A stretch of DNA of 64,000 nt from Clostridiaceae bacterium. Its GTDB lineage: Bacteria; Bacillota; Clostridia; Saccharofermentanales; Saccharofermentanaceae. Both the position numbers and the translations under genes were made by a program. Location: the NCBI GenBank assembly GCA_012729635.1, contig JAAYCT010000024.1, positions 147,040-211,039 of the forward strand, written 5' to 3'. Position 1 is the first letter of the stretch; the number at the start of each line of letters is the position of its first letter. Positions 25,856 to 34,727 of the stretch are shown one piece after another. The notes beneath the pieces were generated by a model. The model searched no databases. It saw nothing but the letters and a program-made list of their open reading frames with translations, and was not told the origin of the DNA.

Positions 25856-27758
25856 GACACACCCCCGATCCGAATTCCGAAGCGCCGCAAGCCCGACAGC
25901 CCGGACTGCAAGGAGGTGTCACAAGACCTCGGAGAGCCCGGTCGCGCTCACGCAGGAGATACTCCCTTTTCACCCCGGCATCGATGTGATCCCACGGGAA
26001 TACTTCGTCCTCCGCCCGCTCCCGGTACGAATAGAAGTCAACGGACAACCCGTGTCTGTCCAATATTTCAATCCAGCGACGGAGTGAAAAGCAATCGTCC
26101 CACGCATCAAAAAATAAACCTTCACGATATCCGTCCAGAATAACCGGCGTAAGGCGTCGATCGCCCCGGGCCATCACGGTTTCCCATACGGAGGAGTCCG
26201 GATCGTGCCAAGAGTACTTGATATTCCGACTGCGAAGCCGGTCCGCGAGCACCTTTTGCTTGCTCATCAGAGATTCTCGAGTATCCTGTTTTTCCCACTG
26301 AAACGGAGTAAACGGTTTCGGAATAAACATCGATGTCGACACTCCGATTTCCAGGCGACGTTTTCTTTGTCCGGTTCTTGCGGCAACACGGAAATAGAGT
26401 TTTTCGATTTTCAGCGCCATGTCCGCGATTCCGATTACGTCCTCCATGGTTTCCGTCGGAAGACCCAGCATAAAATAGAGCTTAACCCGCGTCCAGCCTC
26501 CCTCGAACGCGAGCTCGAGCGCATCCATAATATCCTGCTCGGTAACCCCCTTATTGATAACATCGCGAAGTCTCTGTGTTCCCGCCTCCGGAGCGAAAGT
26601 CAGTCCCGACTTTCTGGTATCCGAAACACGTTCCATCAGATCAAGCGAAAAAGAATCGACGCGCATCGACGGCAAGGAGAGGCTGGTATGTGTTTCGCGA
26701 AACGGCTCGACCAATGCGTCTGCAAGCCGGGGAAGCCGGGAATAGTCTCCGGTGGAAAGGGAAAGCAGTCCCATCTCGTCATAACCCGTATTTTGTTCCA
26801 GTTCAAAGGCCTGTCTTGACAGTGTTTCCACATCCCTCTCCCGGACCGGACGATATAAAAATCCGGCTTGGCAAAATCGGCACCCGCGCGAACAACCGCG
26901 GAAAAGCTCAAGATAGGAACGGTCATGAACAATCCGTGTATGCGGGACAATCGGATTCGTCGGGAAAAAACATGAACTCAGGTCATGAATGATTCGTTTT
27001 CGAATTTTTTCGGGAACATGCTCATTCACCGGAAGAACCGATCGGATTCTTCCGTCCGGTTCGTAGCAAGTCCGGTATAAAGACGGGACATACACTCCGT
27101 CTATTTCTGCGGCGGACAGCAAAAGCTCGCGACGTGACAAAGGAGCGTCGCTTTCTTTTGAATGCTTATATTCTTTCAAGAGCTCCGTAATTTCAACGAG
27201 CACTTCCTCCGCCTCCCCGATCACAATCATGTCAAAAAGATCGGCGACCGGTTCGGAATTGAAGACCACCGGTCCGCCGGCAATGACGATCGGATGAGAT
27301 TCGTCCCTTTCCGACGCAAGAAAGGGAACTCTTCCCAAATCGAGCATTTGAAGCACATTGGTGTAACACATTTCGTACTGAAGCGAGAATCCGAGCACAT
27401 CAAATGCACAAAGAGGGGTCTGCGTTTCGAGTGAAAAAAGCGGAATATCACGCTCCCTGAGTATTTGATCCATATCCTTCCACGGGGAAAACGAACGCTC
27501 ACAATAAACGCCGGGAAGACGGTTCAGCAGCCCGTAAAGAATAATCAACGCAAGATTACTCATCCCGATCTCATAGATATCCGGAAAACAAAACACAAAG
27601 CGCAGGTAGTCGGTTCGACCGGTATTTTGAATATCGAGAAGCACCTCTTCCTTGATGACGCCCCCCCATTCTCCTCCGGTGTACCGGGCGGGATTTTCTA
27701 CGCGCAAAAGATCCGCGCGTTCGACTCCTCCGTTGCCCGTCGGACGATCACATTTCAT
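25842..27758 (-). CDS. TIGR03960-type B12-binding-domain radical SAM protein
   Basis: A 638-residue protein. An N-terminal cobalamin-binding-like region (FCFPDIYEIGMSNLAL, then VIAGGPVVFNSEPVADLFD) is followed by a radical SAM barrel with the CxxxCxxC cluster motif in RGCSRGCRFCQAGF. TFAPEAGTQRLRDVINKG and YFMLGLPTET are typical of this family. The reaction is unknown; tRNA or rRNA modification is often suspected because of its genomic company. The C-terminus carries an extra CSPGCRACG cysteine group. The ATG overlaps the trpF stop by 4 bases, behind GAGAGG. Confidence 0.88.
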   Translation of the reverse strand: MKCDRPTGNGGVERADLLRVENPARYTGGEWGGVIKEEVLLDIQNTGRTDYLRFVFCFPDIYEIGMSNLALIILYGLLNRLPGVYCERSFSPWKDMDQILRERDIPLFSLETQTPLCAFDVLGFSLQYEMCYTNVLQMLDLGRVPFLASERDESHPIVIAGGPVVFNSEPVADLFDMIVIGEAEEVLVEITELLKEYKHSKESDAPLSRRELLLSAAEIDGVYVPSLYRTCYEPDGRIRSVLPVNEHVPEKIRKRIIHDLSSCFFPTNPIVPHTRIVHDRSYLELFRGCSRGCRFCQAGFLYRPVRERDVETLSRQAFELEQNTGYDEMGLLSLSTGDYSRLPRLADALVEPFRETHTSLSLPSMRVDSFSLDLMERVSDTRKSGLTFAPEAGTQRLRDVINKGVTEQDIMDALELAFEGGWTRVKLYFMLGLPTETMEDVIGIADMALKIEKLYFRVAARTGQRKRRLEIGVSTSMFIPKPFTPFQWEKQDTRESLMSKQKVLADRLRSRNIKYSWHDPDSSVWETVMARGDRRLTPVILDGYREGLFFDAWDDCFSLRRWIEILDRHGLSVDFYSYRERAEDEVFPWDHIDAGVKREYLLRERDRALRGLVTPPCSPGCRACGASEFGSGVCHASG

Positions 27759-28441
27759 GTCGAACCTCTCTTTTTTACTGTCATAATCAGTCTTTGCACC
27801 TTTTCCGCGTCCTTTTTTCCGTCAGTCTCGACGGAGCCCGAAACATCGATTGCAAACGGCCGGAAAATCTCGACGGCCTTTTGCGCATTCTCGGCGCTGA
27901 TTCCTCCGGCGATGATGATTTTCGGATTCTTTTGTCGAAGAATTTCCGCCGCTTCGCACCCGATCGACCACGGAAACGGTACCCCCGATCCTCCGTTTGA
28001 ACGATCGGTAATTACATCGAACAAGATCGCGTCATAAAAAGCGACCTCCGGGTAGGATCGGATGCGGGAAAGGACCTCGGATACGTTCTTTGCGCCCAGC
28101 GGAACCGCAATCCTCTGCCAAATCGCGACTTGCTTCCCCGACGCTTTTTTCAGACCGTTTTTCAATTCGAAAAGATAATCGGGGGTCGTATCCGAATGAA
28201 GTTGAACAACATCCAAGTCGACCTCGGAAACCGTCTGCGCGATTACCTCCGCTTTCTCATTGACAAAAACACCGACACGAAGAATCGCTGCATTCAGTCG
28301 GCTCGAAATTTGAGCCGCGGTAATCCGGTCGACTTGTCTTTTGGAAGGAGCAAATACAAATCCGACGAAATCCGGCCCGAATGCGTTCATGATTTCCGCG
28401 TCCGCCGTACTCTGAAGTCCGCATATCTTGATTTGAGTCAT
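27755..28441 (-). CDS. trpF: Phosphoribosylanthranilate isomerase
   Basis: A 228-residue TIM-barrel enzyme of tryptophan synthesis. MTQIKICGLQS holds the catalytic cysteine (Cys7). GPDFVGFVFAPSKRQV, VQLHSD, DAILFDV (catalytic Asp), IIAGGIS and AIDVSGSVE follow the family in order. The ATG at 28439-28441 lies 4 bases after pgi; the longer open frame reaches into pgi and was rejected. No other trp gene is in the window, so it is an orphan here. Confidence 0.92.
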   Translation of the reverse strand: MTQIKICGLQSTADAEIMNAFGPDFVGFVFAPSKRQVDRITAAQISSRLNAAILRVGVFVNEKAEVIAQTVSEVDLDVVQLHSDTTPDYLFELKNGLKKASGKQVAIWQRIAVPLGAKNVSEVLSRIRSYPEVAFYDAILFDVITDRSNGGSGVPFPWSIGCEAAEILRQKNPKIIIAGGISAENAQKAVEIFRPFAIDVSGSVETDGKKDAEKVQRLIMTVKKRGST

Positions 28442-28445
28442 TCGG

Positions 28446-29801
28446 TTACTGATCCTTCCCGTTGAGGCGGGCTTCCAGTTCCTGCTTTTCTTTTTCAAAT
28501 CCGGGCTTTCCGAGCAAAGCAAACATATTTTTCTTATACTCCTCGACCCCGGGTTGATTAAACGGGTTAACCGACAACAGGTATCCGGAAATCGCACAGG
28601 CCTTCTCGAAAAAGTACACGAGCTCACCCAGACAGTAAGCGCTCATTTCCGAGACGGACAAAATCATGTTCGGCACCCCTCCGTCAACATGCGCAAGCAC
28701 GGTTCCCTGTAAAGCCTTATCATTGACTTCGTTCATATCCATTCCCGAAAGGAAATTCAATCCGTCAAGATTTTCCGGATCATCCGGAATCATTACGGAA
28801 TGCCTCGGGTTTTCAAAATGAACCACCGTCTCGAAAAGCATGCGTCGTCCGTCCTGAATATATTGCCCCATGGAGTGCAGGTCGGTCGTATTGTCCACGC
28901 CGGCCGGAAAAATCCCTCGTCCGTCTTTCCCCTCGGATTCGCCGAAGAGTTGCTTCCACCATTCGGTCATAAAATGAAAGGCGGGCTCGTAATTCACCAT
29001 AACCTCCGTCGTATACCCCCGAAGCAAAAGACAGTTTCGAACCGCCGCATAACGATAACAGTTGTTTTCGGAAAGAGAGGGAATCCGATATTCCTTTGCA
29101 GCTTCCTTGGCTCCGCGCATCATTTCGCGGATATCAATTCCGGCAACGGCTATGGGGAGAAGACCGACCGCAGTCAAGACCGAATAGCGGCCTCCGATAT
29201 CATCCGGCACAACAAAGGTTTCGTAACCTTCCGTATCCGCAAGACTTTTTAGCACCCCTTTGTTTCGATCGGTGGTCGCGTAGATCCGTTTTCTTGCCTC
29301 TTCGCGTCCGTACTTCTTTTCCATGAAGGAGCGAATGATACGAAATGCGATGGCGGGTTCTGTCGTCGTTCCGGATTTCGAGATCATGTTAACCGAAACC
29401 TTTTTCCCTTCCAAAAGATCCATAAGATCGGAAAAATACGTCGCGCTGATCGAATTCCCGCAAAAAAGAATCATCGGCGATTTACGCGTTCTTTTCGAGA
29501 CCGATGAAGAAAAGGAATGAGTCAGCAGTTCAATCATTGCGCGCGCTCCCAGATATGAGCCGCCGATACCGATAACCAGGAGCACGTCGGAATCCCGCCG
29601 TATCCGGGAGGCGGCCGCGCGAATCCGCTTGAATTCCTCCTTGTCGTATTGAAACGGAAGGTCCAGCCATCCGATATAATCATTTCCGGGACCGTTTTTC
29701 CCGTGCAGCATCCGGTGCGCCAAATCCACCTTCGGAGCCATTCGCTCGATTTCTTCGGGACGAATAAAGGACATGAGATTTTCGGTATTCAGTGTAATCA
29801 T
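28446..29801 (-). CDS. pgi: Glucose-6-phosphate isomerase
   Basis: A 451-residue enzyme interconverting glucose 6-phosphate and fructose 6-phosphate. [25 protein letters not shown], the [17 protein letters not shown] block and the late [10 protein letters not shown] are all present, in the shorter Gram-positive form of the enzyme. The ATG at 29799-29801 has GGAG seven bases upstream. It is the first gene of a run with trpF, the radical-SAM pair and the aldo/keto reductase. Confidence 0.96.
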   Translation of the reverse strand: MITLNTENLMSFIRPEEIERMAPKVDLAHRMLHGKNGPGNDYIGWLDLPFQYDKEEFKRIRAAASRIRRDSDVLLVIGIGGSYLGARAMIELLTHSFSSSVSKRTRKSPMILFCGNSISATYFSDLMDLLEGKKVSVNMISKSGTTTEPAIAFRIIRSFMEKKYGREEARKRIYATTDRNKGVLKSLADTEGYETFVVPDDIGGRYSVLTAVGLLPIAVAGIDIREMMRGAKEAAKEYRIPSLSENNCYRYAAVRNCLLLRGYTTEVMVNYEPAFHFMTEWWKQLFGESEGKDGRGIFPAGVDNTTDLHSMGQYIQDGRRMLFETVVHFENPRHSVMIPDDPENLDGLNFLSGMDMNEVNDKALQGTVLAHVDGGVPNMILSVSEMSAYCLGELVYFFEKACAISGYLLSVNPFNQPGVEEYKKNMFALLGKPGFEKEKQELEARLNGKDQ

Positions 29802-29839
29802 ATGTGTCTCCGTTCGTAATAATGTATTGGTTACCGGTA

Positions 29840-29869
29840 AGTATAGCATCAGCGGACGCGTTCTGTGAA
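29840..29869 (-). promoter_or_regulatory. Promoter of the pgi operon
   Basis: On the minus strand TTCACA (29864-29869), 18-base spacer, TATACT (29840-29845), about 40 bases before the pgi start. Confidence 0.55.
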
Positions 29870-29908
29870 TAGACCCCGCGGCTTGTCCGGATGAATCCGG
29901 AGAATGAA

Positions 29909-29938
29909 TTGTCGGCGGTAATCAAAATCGGATATAAT
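29909..29938 (+). promoter_or_regulatory. Promoter of the DUF4364 gene
   Basis: TTGTCG (29909-29914), 18-base spacer, consensus TATAAT (29933-29938), divergent from the pgi promoter. Confidence 0.6.
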
Positions 29939-29975
29939 AAACCGAACAACGCAATCGGAGGAGAAGCGATCTGAC

Positions 29976-30551
29976 GTGGCTGAATCGGACATAACCAACG
30001 CAAAACTTATCATCCTGTATATTATAAAGGCTTTCCCGGGCATTCCGATTTCGGAATTAACGGAGCATGCCCTGTCCTCGCTGTATATGGACTATTTTTC
30101 TTTTGTCCAGGCACTGGAAGAATTGAAGCGGGATCGATTGGTCATGAGATCCGTGCGCAAAAATGAGCATCATCTCGACGGGATGAAAAAACCGATTGAG
30201 CGTTGCGATGTCACACCCGAAGGGGAAGCGGTTCTCTCTTTCCTGATTCCGAAAATGCCGGCCGGAATCCGTTCATATCTGACCGCCGCCACATCATCCC
30301 GTCGCGCAGAGGCAAAGAAAGCGTCCTTTGTAACCGCCGATGATTCGCTCGAAGCGGACGGCACATACCGGGTCCGGTTGACCTTATCCGACGGTATCCG
30401 GCAAATCGCAAAGCTTGATTTGCACGCTCCGGACGAAAAAACAGCAAACACTATGTGTCAGCGATGGAAAACTTCAACAACAGATCTTTACGGAAACCTG
30501 ATTCGATCCCTTTCTGACCTTACGAAAGAAGACGATCCCCCAGAAGTCTGA
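29976..30551 (+). CDS. DUF4364 family protein
   Basis: A 191-residue protein whose N-terminal 70 residues look like a winged-helix domain (NAKLIILYIIKAFPGIPISELTEHAL, then F.F.QAL.EL...LV). That is the DUF4364 signature found in Clostridia, often treated as a possible transcription regulator without proof. The C-terminal half is beta-rich (YRVRLTLSDG). It begins with GTG behind GGAGGAG and has its own TATAAT promoter. Its last 32 bases overlap the 3' end of fprA on the other strand. Confidence 0.75.
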   Translation: MAESDITNAKLIILYIIKAFPGIPISELTEHALSSLYMDYFSFVQALEELKRDRLVMRSVRKNEHHLDGMKKPIERCDVTPEGEAVLSFLIPKMPAGIRSYLTAATSSRRAEAKKASFVTADDSLEADGTYRVRLTLSDGIRQIAKLDLHAPDEKTANTMCQRWKTSTTDLYGNLIRSLSDLTKEDDPPEV

Positions 30552-31734
30552 TTTTTTCCGCCAGGACATCCGCGTATTGATCGATTTTCTCCAGCTGACC
30601 GGAATCGGGTAATCCCTCGAAAAGAACCGGTTCGATGCGCTCGGCTTTTCGAAGGTTGGAAGTGAGATTATCCATCACTTCCGTAACCTTCGTGGCCCAC
30701 CCGTACGAGCCCAGCAACCCGATTATCGGTGTCCGGGGACGAAGGGCATTGACCAGCATGGCACAGTACGCAACCGCAGGATGCGGACCGCCGAGCACGG
30801 TCGGAGTAACGAAAACCAAGGCCGCTGCGGTAACCAAATCATACATGACGTTTCCGGTTTCAATTGCAAGGCTTTCCGGGCTTTTCCCGAGATCACGCGT
30901 CAGAACCGAAATCCCGTGGCGCGCCAGCCGCAGACAGAGCCGCTCCGCAATGATTCCACAGCTTCCGTGCATGCTCACATAGGGGATCACCACCGTCTTG
31001 TCCACCTTATCGGAAGTCCATTTCATGTATTTTTCCAAAATGAGTCCCGGATTATTCCAGACCGGACCGTGTGCCGACGCAATCATGGACGGATTCAGGG
31101 CTTTAACTTTTTCTGTATAATCGCGGACCTTTGTCGAAAACGGCATCATAATCTCCGCAAAATATGCTCTGGCAGCCCCCTTAATCTCATGGCTGTTTGT
31201 AGCGAAGATCCGATCCGAAGAATAGTGTGAGCCAAAAAGATCGCTCGAAAAGAGCACTGCGGATTGATCGTCGAACACCATGGTGTTATCCGGCCAATGC
31301 GCAAAGGGGATTTTCATAAAGCGCAGGGAACGACCCCCGAGGTCCAGCGCATCCCCCTCGCTCATCCGTTCAAAGCGCTCACCGGGTATACCCAAATGCG
31401 TCTGTACCAGCTTCACGACCTCGTCCGTTGCCACCAGGCGCACATCCGGATACAATTTCAACAGGTCGGGAAGCGATCCGGAATGATCCTGTTCCGTATG
31501 AAGAATAACGACATAATCCGGAGCCCCGAAGTCCGATCCGGACAGCGTTTCGAGGAAAGACGCCGTAAATTCGGAATCCGAGGTATCGATCAACGCCGTT
31601 TTTTCTGCACCGCGGACGATGTACGCATTGTAAGTCGTTCCGTGCGGGGTCGGCATCAGACAGTCGAACATTTCGCGATCCGGATGATTGACATTGATAC
31701 AAAAGACACCGTTATTGATAGTCTGCATGCTCAT
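30520..31734 (-). CDS. fprA: FprA-type A flavodiiron protein (oxygen/NO reductase)
   Basis: A 404-residue A-type flavoprotein. The N-terminal metallo-beta-lactamase-like domain has the diiron motif HTEQDH, with further ligands in FAHWPDN and SAHGPVW; the C-terminal flavodoxin domain starts near VVIPYVSMHGSCGIIAE. Such proteins reduce oxygen or nitric oxide to water or N2O, usually with electrons from rubredoxin, here encoded just upstream as a separate gene. The ATG at 31732-31734 has GGAGG six bases upstream. The promoter holds a FabT-box-like palindrome. Confidence 0.92.
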   Translation of the reverse strand: MSMQTINNGVFCINVNHPDREMFDCLMPTPHGTTYNAYIVRGAEKTALIDTSDSEFTASFLETLSGSDFGAPDYVVILHTEQDHSGSLPDLLKLYPDVRLVATDEVVKLVQTHLGIPGERFERMSEGDALDLGGRSLRFMKIPFAHWPDNTMVFDDQSAVLFSSDLFGSHYSSDRIFATNSHEIKGAARAYFAEIMMPFSTKVRDYTEKVKALNPSMIASAHGPVWNNPGLILEKYMKWTSDKVDKTVVIPYVSMHGSCGIIAERLCLRLARHGISVLTRDLGKSPESLAIETGNVMYDLVTAAALVFVTPTVLGGPHPAVAYCAMLVNALRPRTPIIGLLGSYGWATKVTEVMDNLTSNLRKAERIEPVLFEGLPDSGQLEKIDQYADVLAEKIRLLGDRLLS

Positions 31735-31762
31735 GATTGCCTCCGATAAATGAATTAGTTCC

Positions 31763-31791
31763 ATTGTACTGTTTTGAAAATCAAAGGGCAA
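31763..31791 (-). promoter_or_regulatory. fprA promoter with TTTGA-N3-TCAAA operator in the spacer
   Basis: On the minus strand: -35 TTGCCC (31786-31791), 17-base spacer, -10 TACAAT (31763-31768). The spacer starts with the palindrome TTTGA-TTT-TCAAA (31773-31785), directly abutting the -35 box. A protein bound there would block RNA polymerase. Confidence 0.6.
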
Positions 31792-31845
31792 CGACCGTTC
31801 TTCCGAACTCCTTGTTTTATCCGCTTCAGGAATCGTTTCCGTTAC

Positions 31846-31884
31846 GAAAAAGAGACCGAATCCCTTTGCGATTCGGTCTCTTTT
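31846..31884 (-). terminator. Terminator of the rubredoxin gene
   Basis: A perfect 12-base-pair stem (AGAGACCGAATC at 31851-31862 with its complement at 31870-31881), 8-base loop, and a T run on the minus strand. A-tracts on both sides would also let it work in the other direction. It separates rubredoxin from fprA. Confidence 0.85.
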
Positions 31885-31946
31885 CTGATCCTTTTAACTT
31901 TCTTTGCACGAAATCCCCTGCCGATACAGGAGGAATATCCGCGAGG

Positions 31947-32105
31947 TTACATCGGGCTGAAAGCGTCTTTTGTCGCACCGCATACGGGACAGGTCCAGTC
32001 GTCCGGTATGTCCTCGAACGCTGTTCCGGGGGCAATCCCACTATCCGGATCTCCAAGCTCGGGATCATATTCATATCCACACAGGTCACATACATACTTT
32101 TGCAT
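31947..32105 (-). CDS. Rubredoxin
   Basis: A 52-residue small electron carrier. The two iron-binding knuckles are [11 protein letters not shown] (Cys6, Cys9) and [11 protein letters not shown] (Cys39, Cys42). The conserved [12 protein letters not shown] lies between them, so all four ligands are present and the length is typical. The ATG is preceded by ACGGAGG. It lies just upstream of fprA and is the likely electron donor to it, although a terminator stands between the two genes. Confidence 0.95.
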   Translation of the reverse strand: MQKYVCDLCGYEYDPELGDPDSGIAPGTAFEDIPDDWTCPVCGATKDAFSPM

Positions 32106-32135
32106 AGAACATTACCTCCGTTCCATCATAAGTTG

Positions 32136-32184
32136 ATTATATACGTTATGCCCACTATTTTCGTGTCAGGTTTGTTACGAAAAT
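32136..32184 (-). promoter_or_regulatory. Rubredoxin promoter with upstream inverted repeat
   Basis: A consensus TATAAT (minus strand, 32136-32141) lies 30 bases before the rubredoxin ATG; no clear -35 box is visible. Upstream at 32157-32184 is an 8-base inverted repeat, ATTTTCGT and ACGAAAAT, separated by 12 bases. That could be an operator; no T run follows, so a terminator of obgE is less likely. Confidence 0.4.
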
Positions 32185-32207
32185 AAAAGCAAATCAAATA
32201 CATTTTT

Positions 32208-33476
32208 CTAATCCATATATTCAAATTCGACATCGTACATCCGAACGGTATCTCCCTCTTGAATGCCTTCCGCCTTTAACGTACTGATGATTCCCTTCTT
32301 CCGAATGATTCGCTGAAAATACGAAAGCGATTCCGTATCATCAAAATTGATCGATGAGGATAAAGATCGAACCCAATCTCCCTCGACGATAAAAATGTTC
32401 TCTTCCTTTCGGATTGAAAACGGCGCCTGCTCGGTAAAGGTGTACAGTCGCTCTTCGCGAACCGGTTGAACGGCGATCGGTTTCGGGATCAACGGAAGCA
32501 TCCGGGCAACCTCCCGGAGCAATTCGTCCGTTCCCTGCTTTGTTGCGGCACTGATCGGAAAAACCTCAAAACCGCGGTCCCGCACCTCGGAGATGAAGCG
32601 TTTCAACTGATCGGGATCCGCACGATCGGTCTTATTCGCGGCGATGATCCGGGGCCGCGAAAGTAAATTTTCGTTGTATTGACTCAGCTCGTTTCCGATT
32701 CGATCAAAATCGAGTATCGGATCTGATTCGTCCTCTCCCGAAACATCAACAACATGAATCAAAAGACGTGTTCTTTCGATGTGGCGCAAAAAATCCAATC
32801 CAAGTCCGGCTCCACCGCTCGCGCCCTCGATAATGCCCGGTATATCCGCTACGACAAACGTCGAGTCGTCGACCGAAACAACACCGAGTACGGGCTCAAG
32901 CGTCGTAAACGGATAATCGGCGATTTTGGGTTTTGCAGCGGAAATCACGGAAAGAAGCGTTGACTTCCCGGCGTTGGGAAGCCCAACCAGCCCGACGTCC
33001 GCTATCAATTTTAACTCGACATTCAACTCAAATTCTTCTCCGGGTATTCCGGTACGCGCGAATCGCGGAGCCTGACGGACGGAATGAACAAAATGGATAT
33101 TTCCCCGACCTCCTTTTCCGCCCTTTGCGATGACAATCTCTTCTTTGTTATTCACAATATCGGCAATCAACTCATTGGTTTTTGCGTCGTAGATGACCGT
33201 TCCGATCGGGACCTCGATCCGAAGATCGGGTCCGGCTCTGCCGGCTCTCTTGCGGTTTTTCCCGTCTTCACCGTTTGGCGCCTGAAACTTCCTCTTGAAA
33301 CGAAACGGCTGAAGACTAGAAAGCCGGTCGGTCGCCGCAAAGATCACATCTCCGCCCTTGCCGCCGTCTCCTCCGTCCGGCCCGCCGTTCGGCACATTCT
33401 TTTCGGTATGAAAAGAAACGATCCCGTTTCCTCCGTCTCCGGCCTTAACGGTTATTTTCGCCCGATCAATAAACAT
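32208..33476 (-). CDS. obgE: Obg-family GTPase
   Basis: A 422-residue GTPase of ribosome assembly and stress control. An N-terminal glycine-rich Obg fold (FIDRAKITVKAGDGGNG) precedes the G domain with GLPNAGKSTLLS (G1), DIPGIIEGAS (G3) and NKTD (G4). The C-terminal extension has the OCT domain common in Firmicutes (FSIRKEENIFIVEGDWV). The ATG has GGAGAA upstream. It is downstream of rplU-prp-rpmA, the usual arrangement, with a stem-loop between. Confidence 0.96.
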   Translation of the reverse strand: MFIDRAKITVKAGDGGNGIVSFHTEKNVPNGGPDGGDGGKGGDVIFAATDRLSSLQPFRFKRKFQAPNGEDGKNRKRAGRAGPDLRIEVPIGTVIYDAKTNELIADIVNNKEEIVIAKGGKGGRGNIHFVHSVRQAPRFARTGIPGEEFELNVELKLIADVGLVGLPNAGKSTLLSVISAAKPKIADYPFTTLEPVLGVVSVDDSTFVVADIPGIIEGASGGAGLGLDFLRHIERTRLLIHVVDVSGEDESDPILDFDRIGNELSQYNENLLSRPRIIAANKTDRADPDQLKRFISEVRDRGFEVFPISAATKQGTDELLREVARMLPLIPKPIAVQPVREERLYTFTEQAPFSIRKEENIFIVEGDWVRSLSSSINFDDTESLSYFQRIIRKKGIISTLKAEGIQEGDTVRMYDVEFEYMD

Positions 33477-33501
33477 TCCGTTCTCCTCATCCTGATAATA
33501 A

Positions 33502-33543
33502 AAGAGGCCTTTCCGATTATGTCATCATCGGATTAAGCCTCTT
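33502..33543 (-). terminator. Stem-loop between rpmA and obgE
   Basis: An imperfect inverted repeat (AAGAGGC...ATCGG with GCCTCTT) followed on the minus strand by TTTATTATC. It may be a partial terminator that lowers obgE expression relative to the ribosomal genes. Confidence 0.5.
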
Positions 33544-33566
33544 CATTGGCACTCTTTCGTTTGAAA

Positions 33567-33848
33567 TTACTCCGCGGGGTAAACGCTGACCTTTTTCCGA
33601 TCCTTGCCCATGCGCTCGAATTTTACGATACCGTCAATCAAAGTATACAACGTATCGTCCGATCCGATGCCGACATTGGTTCCGGGATGGATTTTGGTCC
33701 CTCTCTGACGAACCAAAATATTGCCGGCGATGACGGGCTGGCCGTCGCCCTTCTTGGTACCCAATCTTTTCGAGGCAGAGTCACGACCGTTCTTGGTCGA
33801 ACCCATTCCCTTCTTATGCGCAAAAAGCTGCAAATTCATTCTAAGCAT
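33567..33848 (-). CDS. rpmA: 50S ribosomal protein L27 with Prp-cleaved leader
   Basis: A 93-residue L27. The N-terminus [24 protein letters not shown] contains the NLQLFA leader typical of Firmicutes L27. The protease Prp removes it after the alanine so that the mature His/Lys end can reach the peptidyl-transferase centre. Prp is encoded immediately upstream. The ATG at 33846-33848 has GGAGG seven bases upstream, supporting the start that includes the leader. Confidence 0.96.
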   Translation of the reverse strand: MLRMNLQLFAHKKGMGSTKNGRDSASKRLGTKKGDGQPVIAGNILVRQRGTKIHPGTNVGIGSDDTLYTLIDGIVKFERMGKDRKKVSVYPAE

Positions 33849-33866
33849 TTAAACACCTCCAACGTG

Positions 33867-34238
33867 TTATCCTTGCTGTTGCATCACCTTGATATGATTT
33901 CCGCCGTAATCGTCGCGATCCGCTTTCTCCAGAAGAAGGAATCCCTTGCGAATCGACATCATGATCCATTGTGTCGGGCCTTCGGCTCCTTTTTGAAGCT
34001 CCTGGTCCGGAATCGTCACCCTCGCCTCGGGAAGATTCGATCGACGGGATGTTTCGCTTAATCGATAAAAATCCGTAAGGCCGCAAAGCTCCTCGAGCGA
34101 ACCAATCGCGGTATAGAGCAGCGTCGATGCGGACGCACAGATGATATCGTTTCCGCTGTCCGCGTAGCCCGAATGTCCTTTAAGACTCATCCCTTTGATC
34201 AGTCCTTCGGACGATACCCGAAAATTTACGGTAATCAT
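33867..34238 (-). CDS. prp: Ribosomal-processing cysteine protease Prp
   Basis: A 123-residue protease of the YsxB/Prp family, cutting the leader off L27. The catalytic His/Cys pair lies in GHSGYADSGNDIICASAS, as in the family. It sits between rplU (20 bases upstream) and rpmA (18 bases downstream), the conserved Firmicutes order. Its own ribosome site is weak (GGGAA), which suggests low expression or coupling to rplU. Confidence 0.93.
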   Translation of the reverse strand: MITVNFRVSSEGLIKGMSLKGHSGYADSGNDIICASASTLLYTAIGSLEELCGLTDFYRLSETSRRSNLPEARVTIPDQELQKGAEGPTQWIMMSIRKGFLLLEKADRDDYGGNHIKVMQQQG

Positions 34239-34258
34239 TTCAACGTTCCCGGCTCGAA

Positions 34259-34567
34259 TCAGGCATGAATCGCCGTGATGCGAACCTTGGTGTAGGGCTG
34301 TCTGTGTCCGGCCTTCCGGCGGTATCCCTTCTTGGCCTTGTACGTAACAATGTCAATCTTCTTGTTCTTGCCATGCTTGACGATCTGTCCGGCCACACGT
34401 GCCTTTGCGGCATCCTGTCCGGCACGAATACCGGAATCATCGCCGATCGCAAGTACGCGGTCAAACTCAATGTCCTGTCCGGCTTCCGTGTCTAACTTCT
34501 CGATAAATATTTCGTCATCAACAGAAACCTTGTACTGTTTTCCGCCTGTTAAAATCACTGCATACAT
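34259..34567 (-). CDS. rplU: 50S ribosomal protein L21
   Basis: A 102-residue ribosomal protein (MYAVILTGGKQYKV, then GKNKKIDIVTYKAKKGYRRKAGHRQPYT) matching L21 along its whole length. The ATG at 34565-34567 has GGAGGG nine bases upstream. First gene of rplU-prp-rpmA, with a strong promoter 95 bases upstream. The leader of roughly 85 bases is long enough for an L21-leader type regulatory RNA, but I could not confirm the fold. Confidence 0.96.
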   Translation of the reverse strand: MYAVILTGGKQYKVSVDDEIFIEKLDTEAGQDIEFDRVLAIGDDSGIRAGQDAAKARVAGQIVKHGKNKKIDIVTYKAKKGYRRKAGHRQPYTKVRITAIHA

Positions 34568-34661
34568 CTCTCGTTTCCCTCCTGTTCATCCAGTCTCGCT
34601 GCTCGGCTCAGGCATCCGGTAAGACACGGAATTTAGGCCCGGCGCATGCGGTCACCCGAAA

Positions 34662-34690
34662 AGGATACCATGCGATCAATACTCTGTCAA
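34662..34690 (-). promoter_or_regulatory. Promoter of rplU-prp-rpmA
   Basis: On the minus strand: TTGACA (34685-34690), 17-base spacer, TATCCT (34662-34667). A consensus -35 box at ideal spacing; the upstream flank is rich in A-tracts. Confidence 0.75.
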
Positions 34691-34703
34691 CGAAAAAACA
34701 AGC

Positions 34704-34727
34704 CGTTAGGTAGATCGTTAGGTAGAT
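34704..34727. repeat. 12-base direct repeat upstream of the rplU promoter
   Basis: CGTTAGGTAGAT occurs twice in tandem, without mismatch, 13 bases upstream of the rplU -35 box. The adjoining 34730-34762 holds repeated CGAAAAATCG-type A-tracts. It lies between the rplU promoter and the 3' end of the lacI gene. Confidence 0.7.

Noticed and set aside
28442..28627. Longer trpF frame reaching into pgi
   Set aside because: The added 62 residues overlap the pgi end in another frame; the MTQIKICG start at 28441 is the family N-terminus.
34568..34660. L21-leader riboregulator in front of rplU
   Set aside because: The length and position fit, but I could not recognise the defining fold, so it is not listed as a feature.
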